Below, one piece after another: positions 17,501 to 24,852 of a stretch of DNA of 64,000 bases (the stretch's first letter is position 1; the number at the start of each line of letters is the position of its first letter). Below the pieces are notes generated by a model, which saw nothing but the letters and a program-made list of their open reading frames with translations, made no database searches and had not been told where the DNA came from. The translations under genes and the position numbers were made by a program. Location of the stretch: positions 186,001 to 250,000 of the forward strand of contig NZ_JAMJWG010000004.1 of NCBI RefSeq assembly GCF_024435355.1, read 5' to 3'. The stretch comes from Streptomyces odontomachi. Lineage in GTDB: Bacteria; Actinomycetota; Actinomycetes; Streptomycetales; Streptomycetaceae.

Positions 17501-18913
17501 CGACTTCACATCGAACTCGGCGTCCTTGGCGGCACACCCTTCGTACCCATACGCAAAGGACTTCGTATCCAGGTGGTCGGCCCAGAACCCGCCGGCTAGT
17601 TGCGTGTTCCAGGTCGTCGACGAGGAAATGTCCTTCGTCCGCCACAACTCCACGTCCTTCGCGGTGCACGAAGCAGACCAAGTGTTGCGCACGACGAATT
17701 CTGCCGACAGGATCGTCTTCCCCGCGAACTTCGACGTCGGGATCCGGTAAAAGAGCCGCTTGAGGTCATACGGCTCGCAGTACGCCCAACCGCAGTACCC
17801 CATACCGGCGTCCGACTTGCCGTTGAACTTCCACTGCGGCGACGACGGCCGATACCGCGTCGCCATCGTCCAGGCCGAGGCCCGCGGCGAATACCACTGC
17901 GGATCGATGAACACCGGATACGTCGTGTCCGCACCCTTCAGCACATCCTCATCCGGAATGAGGACAAGTTCACCTCCGTCCGACGCGACATCCACCCCGA
18001 CCGGGGCCAACTTCCCTGATTCGGTCGGGGCCCGCTCGTCGCCGTCCGCTGCCGGAACCGCCGCCTCCTCCTGCGGGCCAGCGGCTGCCGCCTCACCCGA
18101 CGGCGTGCTGGAATCCCACATCATCGGCTGCGGCGCCTCGAACACCGCGCTCCCAGCACCGCCATCTACGGCCGCGATGCCGTGTTGCGCTGTCTCCTTG
18201 ACGTCCACACCGTCCGCGGCCAACTTCAACCGCAACTCCGACAGTGCACTGCTCGCCGCCGCCTGAGCCGACTTGACCACCAGCAACTGCGTGAAGCCGT
18301 CCTCCTGCGCACCCATCCGCAGGTCCACATCCGGCAGCACATCCCGATACGTCGCCGTCGCACCGTCCAACTCCGGCACCGGCAACTCCCCCGGCCAGGA
18401 CAGCGACACCTCCCGACCCGCCCGGCTCATGCGCACCAGGGGCGCAGTGCCCCCGCCGGAGAACCGCAGGCCGACCGCCGTCGCCTTCGGCGCTACCGTC
18501 CCGTTCGAGGACGTGGTCAGGTCCGTGTCGATCGGCTGCCACTCACCGCCCACGCGGGCGCGCACCGGTCGCAGATACTCGCGGGCCTGCAACGTGCCGT
18601 CAGGTGACGCAAAAACGTCACTGCTCTCACCGCGCAGCGAACCCACTTCCACGTCACGCCCCAGGCGCTTGGCCTCGGCCAGGGCCTCATCCTCCGAAGC
18701 GGCGACAGGGGCCTGCTCGTCGTCAGCCGCCTGGCTACCCGCGGACGCCGGAGGCACGCGAGGTGCGTTAGCCGGCGTCTGGGCGACGGCTGTGCCGGAT
18801 AAGGACAGCGGGGTGAATCCGGCCATCAGCGCGGTCGCCAGCACCGCCCCCACCGCGCACCCCAGCCGGCGTCTTCGCACGACGGCACCCACACCGCCAG
18901 ATCCGCGCACCAT
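14576..18913 (-). CDS. Secreted multidomain protein with DNRLRE-like and three LamG-like domains, RHS partner
   Basis: 1445 aa. Signal: a basic start then CAVGAVLATALMAGFTPLSLSGTAVAQ. Residues of about 330-530 form a beta domain with many Trp and Tyr (SWKRFSDKAYLRVKYN), like the DNRLRE-type modules often found beside Streptomyces RHS proteins. A fibronectin-like stretch follows. Three LamG/concanavalin-like jelly-roll repeats start near residues 775, 990 and 1205; each opens with a (S/T)LDG(T/V)DDYA-like motif and contains a SVSAWVKL-like strand. LamG domains bind glycans or proteins on surfaces, so a role in anchoring or presenting the RHS toxin is plausible. It is the first gene of the toxin operon. 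The ATG at 18911-18913 is preceded only by a G-rich run. No lesion is seen. Confidence 0.88.
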   Translation of the reverse strand: MVRGSGGVGAVVRRRRLGCAVGAVLATALMAGFTPLSLSGTAVAQTPANAPRVPPASAGSQAADDEQAPVAASEDEALAEAKRLGRDVEVGSLRGESSDVFASPDGTLQAREYLRPVRARVGGEWQPIDTDLTTSSNGTVAPKATAVGLRFSGGGTAPLVRMSRAGREVSLSWPGELPVPELDGATATYRDVLPDVDLRMGAQEDGFTQLLVVKSAQAAASSALSELRLKLAADGVDVKETAQHGIAAVDGGAGSAVFEAPQPMMWDSSTPSGEAAAAGPQEEAAVPAADGDERAPTESGKLAPVGVDVASDGGELVLIPDEDVLKGADTTYPVFIDPQWYSPRASAWTMATRYRPSSPQWKFNGKSDAGMGYCGWAYCEPYDLKRLFYRIPTSKFAGKTILSAEFVVRNTWSASCTAKDVELWRTKDISSSTTWNTQLAGGFWADHLDTKSFAYGYEGCAAKDAEFDVKSAVQKSADAKLSTMTFGLKATDYDEDHDVAYSWKRFSDKAYLRVKYNRPPPQIKMSQLTMEYGGVCKKPSSAAHVRTLGKIYANNVTDPDGDSVSVQFQAKWDAGDGKGVVTHWSPARTTAKKSGSSFSLSLPSSIPANEQINWYVRSYDGAQYSPWSYAGDAPTGCYFVYDTQWPKAPAVSSGEYPASDPEDPEDPWYDGVGKYGSFPIKAVDSDVTTYWYGLNEDPSSRHKITTSGGAEKIAQVLPAQAGLNFFTAQAFDSAGNPSEIRTYQFRVKAGQPERAAWQLDDQPGASQAAASTPDRTAILHGGATPGVAGVTGTAVSFDGVDDYAQTDIPTVPTDTGFSVSAWVKLSALPDHAAVIAAQPGNHSPGFELYYSKDFDRWAFNQYTSDTSGAPIVRAMAPQAGGVSAGEWTHLVGTFSTQNDELRLYVQGQLVGSAAYDSPWDARRGLMIGAGSYDGVAKSFFPGVIDDLRIFDKPLTDTDVAHLHQHEPLTVPGRQARAIFPLDEAADATVLTGHADVDPATLRNGAVVSEGQGVSGGALTLDGTDDYATTTSPQLDNQRSFAVSAWVKLPATKPEHAAIVATQAGAHKSGFELYYSSSYDRWVFNQYSADTTDATPIRAMQPEGSVAYGGGWVHLVGVHDTVADRLTLYVNGAEAGSTSLSTTWYASGPVQIGAGLYDAQPGSYFPGQIDDVRLYDRALSADEVGQLFKQRPLVKGRWMFENLDDTAPSTTPDDSAEAHAMTLYGGAKGGGGFIGNRGMQLDGVDDYATTATMPVDTTKSFTIAAWAQAAATPTEDAALVSADGQQTSAFAVRYVPDPDHPDAPGRWRLTMPDQDTETPVVTQADNGYFEDVRDWNHLAVVYDGFAKQMRLYVNGDLEEVACQDGDGDGTADDPDCTDLVPWAEDALAFEASGGLQVGRAKDAGAFGDYFPGLVDDVWVFQGPLTDTQVAELANSWFDPPTQVPTG

Positions 18914-19325
18914 GGAACCCCCACCCCGACTTCACATCAATCACACAGACGCGCAGAGTTAACACACCGTGACCAGGAGGAGTCAAAGCAGCACCGCGTC
19001 CGTGACGAATCTTTGTCCGATTACCGTCAATCAGGCGTGAACTTGCTGCCGCATCACGCGTTTTGATTGGCAGTCAGTCGAGCCCTGGTCGAACATCGAC
19101 GGGGGTCTCGCCTCACTCACCGAGGCTGGCTCACGGAGACCGGCACGCAGCGTCTTACGGACGCATGACACCGGCGAATGGGTCCGCAATGGGGCCGGAC
19201 GCCACGAAACCCCTCGACACACTGCGGCACGGGCCGCCACCCCCACTCGGCCCTGACCTGCGCCTTTCACCCCCAGGTGACACACACCACCACACTCCGA
19301 CCCCCACCGAACCACCCACCAGCGC
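18914..19325. promoter_or_regulatory. Upstream region of the LamG-RHS operon
   Basis: About 410 bp without a convincing gene. On the minus strand a TTGACT box (18981-18986) lies some 16 bases before TGTTAA (about 18959-18966), about 45 bases upstream of the LamG start, and is a possible promoter. Nothing else recognisable lies before the right attachment site. Confidence 0.35.
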
Positions 19326-19369
19326 ACTCTTAATCAGCGGGTCCGGGGTTCGAGTCCCTGGCGGCGCAC
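19326..19369 (+). other. attR core (44-bp copy of the tRNA-Lys 3' end)
   Basis: This is an exact copy of bases 1101-1144, from the anticodon stem to the acceptor end. It lacks the 5' half and so is not a tRNA gene. Together with the left copy it delimits an 18.2-kb insertion. The sequence beyond is presumably the original chromosome downstream of tRNA-Lys. Confidence 0.93.
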
Positions 19370-19391
19370 GACGTTACACCTAGGCTGACCT

Positions 19392-19420
19392 GGGCGTTCT
19401 CGAATTTCGAGGGCGCCCTT
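19392..19420 (+). terminator. Hairpin after attR, likely the original tRNA-Lys terminator
   Basis: A 13-bp imperfect stem (GGGCGTTCTCGAA with TTCGAGGGCGCCC, two mismatches) and TTT. It sits at the same distance from the tRNA 3' end as the hairpin at 1167-1199, and both are preceded by AGGCTGACC. Confidence 0.7.
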
Positions 19421-19880
19421 TGGTGTTTCAAGATCACGCATGGGGACGAAATGGGTCCGTGTGCCGGATCTGCGTCGGTGGGGGCATCAGCTGGTCGGGG
19501 GTTGTGAGGGCCGACGGGGTGTACCGGCGCGTGTCTGCTGCGGAGAGCGGGGTGCCCCGCTACCAGCGCAGCCAGCCTTCACCGCGCGGCGGGCCAGGGA
19601 CCACCCCCGCGGGTACGGGGAGGAGTCACCCTGCTCGTGCTGCCCAGCGGCTGCCGAGGACCGTTCACACGGATGCGGGGAGCAGGCTTCTTGACCAGGA
19701 ACTCCTCTATGCGAGAACACCCGCGTGCGGCTTGTTCGAGGGCGTGGCGAGCCTCATTGTTGGTGGTGATCTTCTCGTTGCGGTGGTCGGTGGCGGTGAA
19801 CATGGCCTGGACGTTGGGGTAGATGCAGATGACGGACCCCTCGCGGCGGTCTGCGCGGAACTGAAAACGGCCCGCCGGCT
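19421..19880. other. Intergenic region with a minus-strand coding relic and two CRISPR-like repeats
   Basis: On the minus strand about 19670-19850 encodes a smooth segment including IYPNVQAMFTATDHRNEKI and EARHALEQAARG, without a convincing start; I do not recognise it. It runs into two sequences resembling type I-E CRISPR repeats of actinomycetes: GGACCACCCCCGCGGGTACG from 19598 and GGACCGTTCACACGGATGCG from 19658, 60 bases apart. No cas gene or further unit is seen. Confidence 0.4.
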
Positions 19881-21158
19881 CTACTGTGCGTCCCGGAACG
19901 AGGCGGCCCAGGTGCGGTCGCGGCCGGGCAGGCCTCCCGTTCCGATCTGGCAGACGTAGGGGCAGAACACGCTGTTGAGCACCCAGGGAGAGCTGTCCGG
20001 GCCGAAGTCGGGGATCGGCGCGCCCTGGGTGATGCCGTAGCCGGCCACGGCAAGCTTGCCGGTGTCGCGCAGGCGTGCCATCTCGTTCGTGATGAAGGTC
20101 TTGTGGTTGGCGAACCACGTGTTGGAGAGCAGGAAGTCGTTCCACTTCTGCTCCGTGAAGGGTTTGTTGGCGGCGTTGTGGATGACCTGCCACACCGGAG
20201 TGCCCGCCGGGGTGCCGTAGGCGCTCGTGAAGGAGGGGTCCACCGGGTCGCTCATGTGCTGCTTCCAGAGCTTGATGAGGGAGAACTCGGTGGCGAGGAA
20301 CTTCTGGTCCGCGCGGAGGTACGGCAGCACGAAGTCGATGTACTTCTGCGCCGCGTCGATGCCCGCCACGTGCGGATGGATGTCCACACCCGCGATATCG
20401 GCATTGCCGGCCGCGAAGGTCATCCAGCGCTTCGTCTGGGCGTTCTGGTTCGCAGGGTCCTCCAGGCCGTTGAGCGCGCCCATATAAATGGCGGTCTTGC
20501 AGTCCGTGCCGAAGTGCGTGTTCCGGTACTGGACGGCGTGCCGGGCGAGCGCCTCGTAGAAGTCGTTGATGAGGGAGGTGGTGCGGTCCACCGGCCTCGT
20601 CTCGTAGAACGGTTCGTTGCCGACGGTGAGGATGTCGACCTTGTCGAGCACTGCGGCGAGGACCTTGTCGAACCGGGCCAGGGCAGTGTCCATGGCCGCG
20701 GTGCCGGGCACCGGGATCGCCGCGTCGGAGTACTGGAACTTCGTGGAGAGCACGGTGCCGTAGCCGTCGGAAGCTGCCTGCAGCAGCTTCGCCATGCCGG
20801 ACTGGGTCGCCGGGTCCCCCTGGTCGGCCTTGGACATCAGGTAGAAGCCACGGATCCAGCCAGCGGAGACGGCCGCCAGCTCGGCGTAGTCGATCATGTC
20901 CAGGGATTCGTTGACGTTGGCGGCGAGAACACCCGACGCGGAGGCTACGCCCGCCTTGCCCACGGCCGCACCGGACGGCGCGGCGTCGAAGGAAGCACCG
21001 GTTTTGGCCACGGGGCCGTCAACGCGCCTCGCGTCGGTGCCACGGGCCTCCAGCCCGGCGAGCGCAAGAGCAGCGCCTGTGGACAGGGTGAGCAACCGGC
21101 GCCGGGACATCGCCCCGCACCGCAGCCCGCCACCGGACTCCGTTCCGCTTCCCCTCAT
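19881..21158 (-). CDS. Tat-exported TIM-barrel glycoside hydrolase-like protein
   Basis: 425 aa from the ATG at 21158; an in-frame ATG at 21110 would also leave a full signal. The N-terminus has a twin-arginine motif (MSRRRLLTLS) followed by a hydrophobic Ala-rich stretch, so export by Tat is likely. The catalytic region shows VGNEPFYE and later LATEFSLIKLW, spaced like the acid/base and nucleophile Glu residues at the ends of beta-strands 4 and 7 in clan GH-A hydrolases. VDIHPHVAG lies between them. The substrate cannot be read from the sequence. The open frame continues upstream to 21479, but that part has no domain-like character and no good RBS. It is divergent from the GH18 gene, so both may belong to polysaccharide use. 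Confidence 0.75.
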   Translation of the reverse strand: MRGSGTESGGGLRCGAMSRRRLLTLSTGAALALAGLEARGTDARRVDGPVAKTGASFDAAPSGAAVGKAGVASASGVLAANVNESLDMIDYAELAAVSAGWIRGFYLMSKADQGDPATQSGMAKLLQAASDGYGTVLSTKFQYSDAAIPVPGTAAMDTALARFDKVLAAVLDKVDILTVGNEPFYETRPVDRTTSLINDFYEALARHAVQYRNTHFGTDCKTAIYMGALNGLEDPANQNAQTKRWMTFAAGNADIAGVDIHPHVAGIDAAQKYIDFVLPYLRADQKFLATEFSLIKLWKQHMSDPVDPSFTSAYGTPAGTPVWQVIHNAANKPFTEQKWNDFLLSNTWFANHKTFITNEMARLRDTGKLAVAGYGITQGAPIPDFGPDSSPWVLNSVFCPYVCQIGTGGLPGRDRTWAASFRDAQ

Positions 21159-21540
21159 GTGCTGGCCTGCCCTTCCGTTCGTCCGGTCACGCAGTCTGAC
21201 ACGGTCGGGAAAAGGAACCGCCGCCCCGACGACACGCGGCGGCCCTGGATCGTAGCCCGGACACCGAGAACCAGGAAGACCGTCAGCAAGGTTGAGCCTG
21301 ATCCGCGGCGGGACACCGGCTCCACCGTGCGGACCGCGGACATTCCCGACGAGGCCCGAAGCCCGCTTCCGACGGTGGGCGGCGGAACGCCGGAAGGTGG
21401 CCGGATCGACTGTCTCCCGCCGATGAAGTGCACCGTGCCCGCGGCCCGCGGGGATGTGCGGCGGATGACGACTGGGCACAGCTGAAGGCCCAGCTACTCA
21501 CGAACGGCCAGAGCGACGCCGGCGTCCAGATCCGAAAGGT

Positions 21541-21582
21541 CCGCGAATCAGCATCAAAGATCCGCTAATCAGCATCAATCGG
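21541..21582. repeat. 21-bp-period direct repeat containing AATCAGCATCAA
   Basis: AATCAGCATCAA occurs at 21546-21557 and 21567-21578, with matching flanks, so the unit is 21 bp, two helical turns. It lies between two divergent hydrolase genes and could be a direct-repeat regulator site. Confidence 0.5.
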
Positions 21583-21709
21583 CTGGCTTTCGTGGGCCGG
21601 GCCGGCCCGGGCCGGTGGCCGGTGGCCGGTGCAGCAGCACGTCCAGCAGCACAAGCCGCGGGCCACGCACCACGTCCTCACGAACCGTTTCCATACGGCG
21701 ACTGAAGGC

Positions 21710-21732
21710 CAATTGGTCCACACCAATTGACA
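21710..21732 (+). promoter_or_regulatory. DasR-like operator overlapping a -35 box upstream of the GH18 gene
   Basis: The palindrome CAATTGGTCCACACCAATTG (21710-21729) has 8-bp perfect arms. Its core TGGTCCACACCA differs at two positions from the DasR site core TGGTCTAGACCA known in Streptomyces chitin regulons. A consensus TTGACA at 21727-21732 overlaps its right arm, so a bound repressor would block the promoter. Confidence 0.65.
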
Positions 21733-21792
21733 GGGCACGGTCAATCCCAGACTGTGTGGGACACGGATCACTTCCTGTCCCCCGGAGGCATC

Positions 21793-22896
21793 ATGCGAGG
21801 GTTGTCCACCAGGATCAAATCGTGCTTGGCCACCGCCGCCCTGGCGGTTTCCGCGGTCGTGGCCCCGCCCGCCGTGTGGGCCGACGCGGCAGCCGGCACG
21901 CCGGCACAGGTCTACGGGGCGTGGCACTGCAGCGACGACGCCTGTACCTGGGCAACGGTGCGGGACATGGCTGACTTCGATCACAACAACCACTGGCTCA
22001 TCGACCGTGGCGACGGCCGCCCATCGGTCAATCTGGTGGTGCTCAGCTTCGTCAATCCGCTCAGCCTGCTCAACGGGACGACCGGCAGCGGCACCGCGGA
22101 CGGCGCCCCGATCGGGATGAACCAAGCTGTCGTCGACTACTTCACCTCGCACGGCATCCGAGTGATGCTCTCCATCGGCGGCATCACCTACACCGACGAC
22201 TGGAACACCGCGCTCGCCCAGAACCCGGGGCTGCTCGGCCAGAAGGCCGCGGCGCTCGCATCCCGGCTGGGGGTGGGGATCGAGATCGACTACGAGGAGA
22301 GCGCGTCACCGGACACCGCCGGACTCCAGGCCTTCATCGACGCCTATCGCGCTGCGCACCCCTACGACGCCTCGGGCGCCGACCCCACCGCGCGCCTGAC
22401 CATCGACGTGGCCGCGGGCGACCGCTGGTTGATCGATCTCGACCAGTACGCGACCGATCACTGGCTCACCACCGGCACACCCGTTCTCGACTACGCCAAC
22501 GCCATGGTGCCGAGCAAACAGCCCTCCGCGACGGGCGCCGAGGACAACTGGCAGGAGCACCTCACCGGCAAGCCCAACTTCGACCCGGCCATTCCTCCAC
22601 TGGCACCCGCCAAGTTCACCGGCAGCCTGTACATCGCAGAGGGCTCGCAAGTCCGGCCGGAGTGCACGGACTTCTCCACGTCGCTCCAGAACGCCACGAG
22701 CACCTGGACCCAGAACGCCGCCCCCGCCGGCGCCGGCACCACAACCGGACTGCTGGGATACATGTTCTGGGCCGCGGAGCGCCCCTCCGCCCGGGGAGTC
22801 ACCACCACCCCGCCCAACTCCTGCGAAGGTGGTGTCGGAGCCGGCGCCACCGCCTTCGACATCCCCATCCCGATGCCACCGCTGCGCCAGAGCTGA
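21793..22896 (+). CDS. Secreted GH18-family protein (chitinase or endo-glycosidase type)
   Basis: 367 aa. The ATG at 21793 has CCGGAGG five bases upstream, the best start. A Sec signal is seen (RIKSCLATAALAVSAVVAPPAVWADA). The mature protein has strand SxGG (VMLSIGGITY) and the active-site strand LGVGIEIDYEES, where the final Glu of the D/E-x-D-x-E motif is the acid catalyst of GH18; the usual first Asp positions are replaced (VGIE). A terminal LLGYMFWAAERP matches the last barrel strand with its conserved Trp. It should cleave beta-1,4-GlcNAc linkages in chitin or glycans outside the cell. The DasR-like operator upstream supports a chitin-linked role. Confidence 0.88.
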   Translation: MRGLSTRIKSCLATAALAVSAVVAPPAVWADAAAGTPAQVYGAWHCSDDACTWATVRDMADFDHNNHWLIDRGDGRPSVNLVVLSFVNPLSLLNGTTGSGTADGAPIGMNQAVVDYFTSHGIRVMLSIGGITYTDDWNTALAQNPGLLGQKAAALASRLGVGIEIDYEESASPDTAGLQAFIDAYRAAHPYDASGADPTARLTIDVAAGDRWLIDLDQYATDHWLTTGTPVLDYANAMVPSKQPSATGAEDNWQEHLTGKPNFDPAIPPLAPAKFTGSLYIAEGSQVRPECTDFSTSLQNATSTWTQNAAPAGAGTTTGLLGYMFWAAERPSARGVTTTPPNSCEGGVGAGATAFDIPIPMPPLRQS

Positions 22897-22911
22897 CCGG
22901 GAGAAAGTCGC

Positions 22912-23450
22912 ATGGTCGTCGACGGAATGCGCGCCCGTTTCCGACTCGTCGTCGACTCGGACGACGGCGATCGAATCGTCGCTTTCTTCCCGGCGGGAAA
23001 GTCGTGGACTCTGTGATCAACCTGCACTTCTCCGTACGGCCAGACCAGGGGGAGCCCAGCGGCTTCGACCTCGGGGACATCATCTGCTCCGGCGACCAGG
23101 GCACCGCCGGCTCGGCCGGCCACACACCGGACCAGGGAATGATGATCTACATCGCCGTCGCAGACCTCCTATACGGGGTCAAGGCGCTCCTCGCCGGCAG
23201 GCGCAAGCGATTCGACTTCGTGGGCACGGACTCCTCGTTTTGGCTGGTATTCAGGCAAGTGAAGGGCGGTGTGTCGGTGGCAGCGCAGACCGGGGTGATC
23301 ACGCGCGCCACCCATCCAGGGCTCACCCGCGAACTGCTGTCAGCCGCGGAATCCCTGGAGTGCCACGGCGTTCGCCAGCTCCCCGAACACGACGCCGCCA
23401 AACAGGACTACTTCGACGCCCTGAACGCCTTTCGTGCGCTCGCTGCCTGA
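22912..23450 (+). pseudogene. Hypothetical protein gene with a frameshift near 22990
   Basis: The reading starts at ATG 22912 (MVVDGMRARFRLVVDSDDGD) and stays in one frame to about IVAFFP. It then stops at TGA in that frame, while a second frame continues without break as GGKVVDSVINLHFSVRPDQ to TGA at 23448-23450. The join reads as one protein of about 178 aa. The shift lies in the CCCGGCGGG run around 22990. An alternative is a shorter gene starting at GTG 23004 or 23013. No family is recognised. It lies 15 bp after the GH18 gene. Confidence 0.55.
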
Positions 23451-23644
23451 GGGCCCTGCCGCTTTCCCTGCCGATCGGAGTCGCACCACAAGTGCACCAG
23501 AACGAGCGGGGAACGGTAGGGAATCACAGTGAACATGGCCAAGCCCGACGGGGCCGCGCGCGCCATGAACCGTTCGCACCCGGTCACCACTCGCGCCGGC
23601 TCCAGGTGTTCGCAGGTTCACTCGAACCGGTCCCCGGATGTTCG

Positions 23645-23692
23645 CAGCTTCCCAAGCCGAGAGCGCGAGTTCGGTTCTCGTCACCCGCTCCA
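23645..23692 (+). other. Relic of a tRNA-Gly 3' half (possible old attachment site)
   Basis: The sequence from CAGCTTCCCAAGC to TCACCCGCTCCA reproduces the anticodon arm (loop TTCCCAA, anticodon CCC), variable region, T-arm and CCA end of a bacterial tRNA-Gly, with a few substitutions. The 5' half is absent. Such 3' fragments are what integrases leave at the distal end of tRNA-inserted elements. The remaining sequence of 23451-24005 shows no gene. Confidence 0.6.
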
Positions 23693-24005
23693 GAGTCAGG
23701 CCGCAGGTCAGCGCGGCCTGGTGCCGGTTTGCCGCAGTCGGACTCAAGCCGAACGGCAACCTGCGACGTCAGTCCGGGCAGAAGTGCGGCGCAGCGGACC
23801 GCCGTACCGTCGGAAGCGTCGGCGCCACCCGGGACAACGCGCAGAGCGGTTCGGGGCGGGTTCGGCGATGCCCGGGGCGTAGTCAGTACCGCTGATGAAC
23901 GTCCCATCGCAGCCCCCGTTCAGCCTTTTCCCGTTGGCTCAGTGCATGACGCAAGCCCTGCGTGCTGCTCAGCGCGCGGCAGACTCTTACCGCGGAAGGT
24001 TGCAA

Positions 24006-24479
24006 ATGAAGTTCGTCACGACCGTCTGGAAACCCGAGCAACACGGTTTCTGGCTGGACTCAAGGGACTATCTCGCTGAACTTCCCAAGCTTCGCGAGAA
24101 ACTGCCACCCGGGGCGTGGAAATTCGCATCCGATCCGTTGCATTACGACATGGGGCACGGCAACAGTCACTGTGTCAAGGATCTGGAGTTGTCTGGCATC
24201 CAGGTATCCACCGATAAGAGCGGAGGGCTGGCGCTGGAGTTTGTCCCGAATCAGTGGAAGCACGACTCCGGGCTGCGTATCAGCTATTCAGGCGTAGCGC
24301 ACTTCTCCATCGACTACAAGCGTTCCATCGACTGGATGGTGGTGGACACCGTACTCCTCGACGAGATCCTGCCGGACGAGGACGGCGGTTGCACGCATGA
24401 GATCGCGCTCACCGACGCGTCGATCACAGTCCACTGCCAGGACCTGCAAGCCGTCTGGGAGGATGCAACTGAGACGTAA
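24006..24479 (+). CDS. Hypothetical protein
   Basis: 157 aa from ATG 24006, chosen because GGAAGG lies six bases upstream; the longer frame from 23895 adds a poorly structured leader. It is acidic, with no signal peptide or membrane segment. It begins MKFVTTVWKPEQHGFWLDSR and is rich in Trp and Asp. Codon use fits a real gene, though third-position GC is lower than in its neighbours, suggesting acquisition. No family is recognised. Proteins of this size and composition often serve as immunity proteins, but no toxin is adjacent and no function can be assigned. Confidence 0.65.
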   Translation: MKFVTTVWKPEQHGFWLDSRDYLAELPKLREKLPPGAWKFASDPLHYDMGHGNSHCVKDLELSGIQVSTDKSGGLALEFVPNQWKHDSGLRISYSGVAHFSIDYKRSIDWMVVDTVLLDEILPDEDGGCTHEIALTDASITVHCQDLQAVWEDATET

Positions 24480-24852
24480 GCCGGGTTGCCGATTCGCGGG
24501 ACCGAACATGGTCGACATCCACGAGTCATCTGAAAAACTGTGGATAACTCGGTAACTCACTGCCATTCACGCGATAGGTCGACGACGAGTGGTGGACCTG
24601 CCGCCCCGCCCAACCCGTTCCGGTCTTTGCGCCCGCGGCCGTCAACTCCTCGCCGCGCCCCGCTCCCGCTCCCGCTCGCCGGTCGACATTCCCACTCTGT
24701 ACGGGGACGGCGCGGCCTCCACAATTACCCGTGCCTCGGGCACTCGCAGCTCATGCCCCTTCCGTCTGCCTGGTCCCGCCGAGGACTCGGCCTGCCCAAC
24801 TCCCGGCCGCCCGGACGCCCACCAAGCTGCGGGCCACCTGGCGGGCGCCTGA
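24480..24852. other. Intergenic region without a recognised gene
   Basis: No convincing coding sequence on either strand. A single TTATCCACA (minus strand, 24539-24547) is present but isolated. Confidence 0.5.

Noticed and set aside
19881..21479. 532-aa version of the Tat hydrolase starting at 21479
   Set aside because: The extra 107 residues have no domain character and would bury the Tat signal; starts at 21158 or 21110 fit better.
24539..24547. Perfect DnaA box (TTATCCACA on the minus strand)
   Set aside because: A single box without a cluster, dnaA or dnaN; not evidence for an origin.
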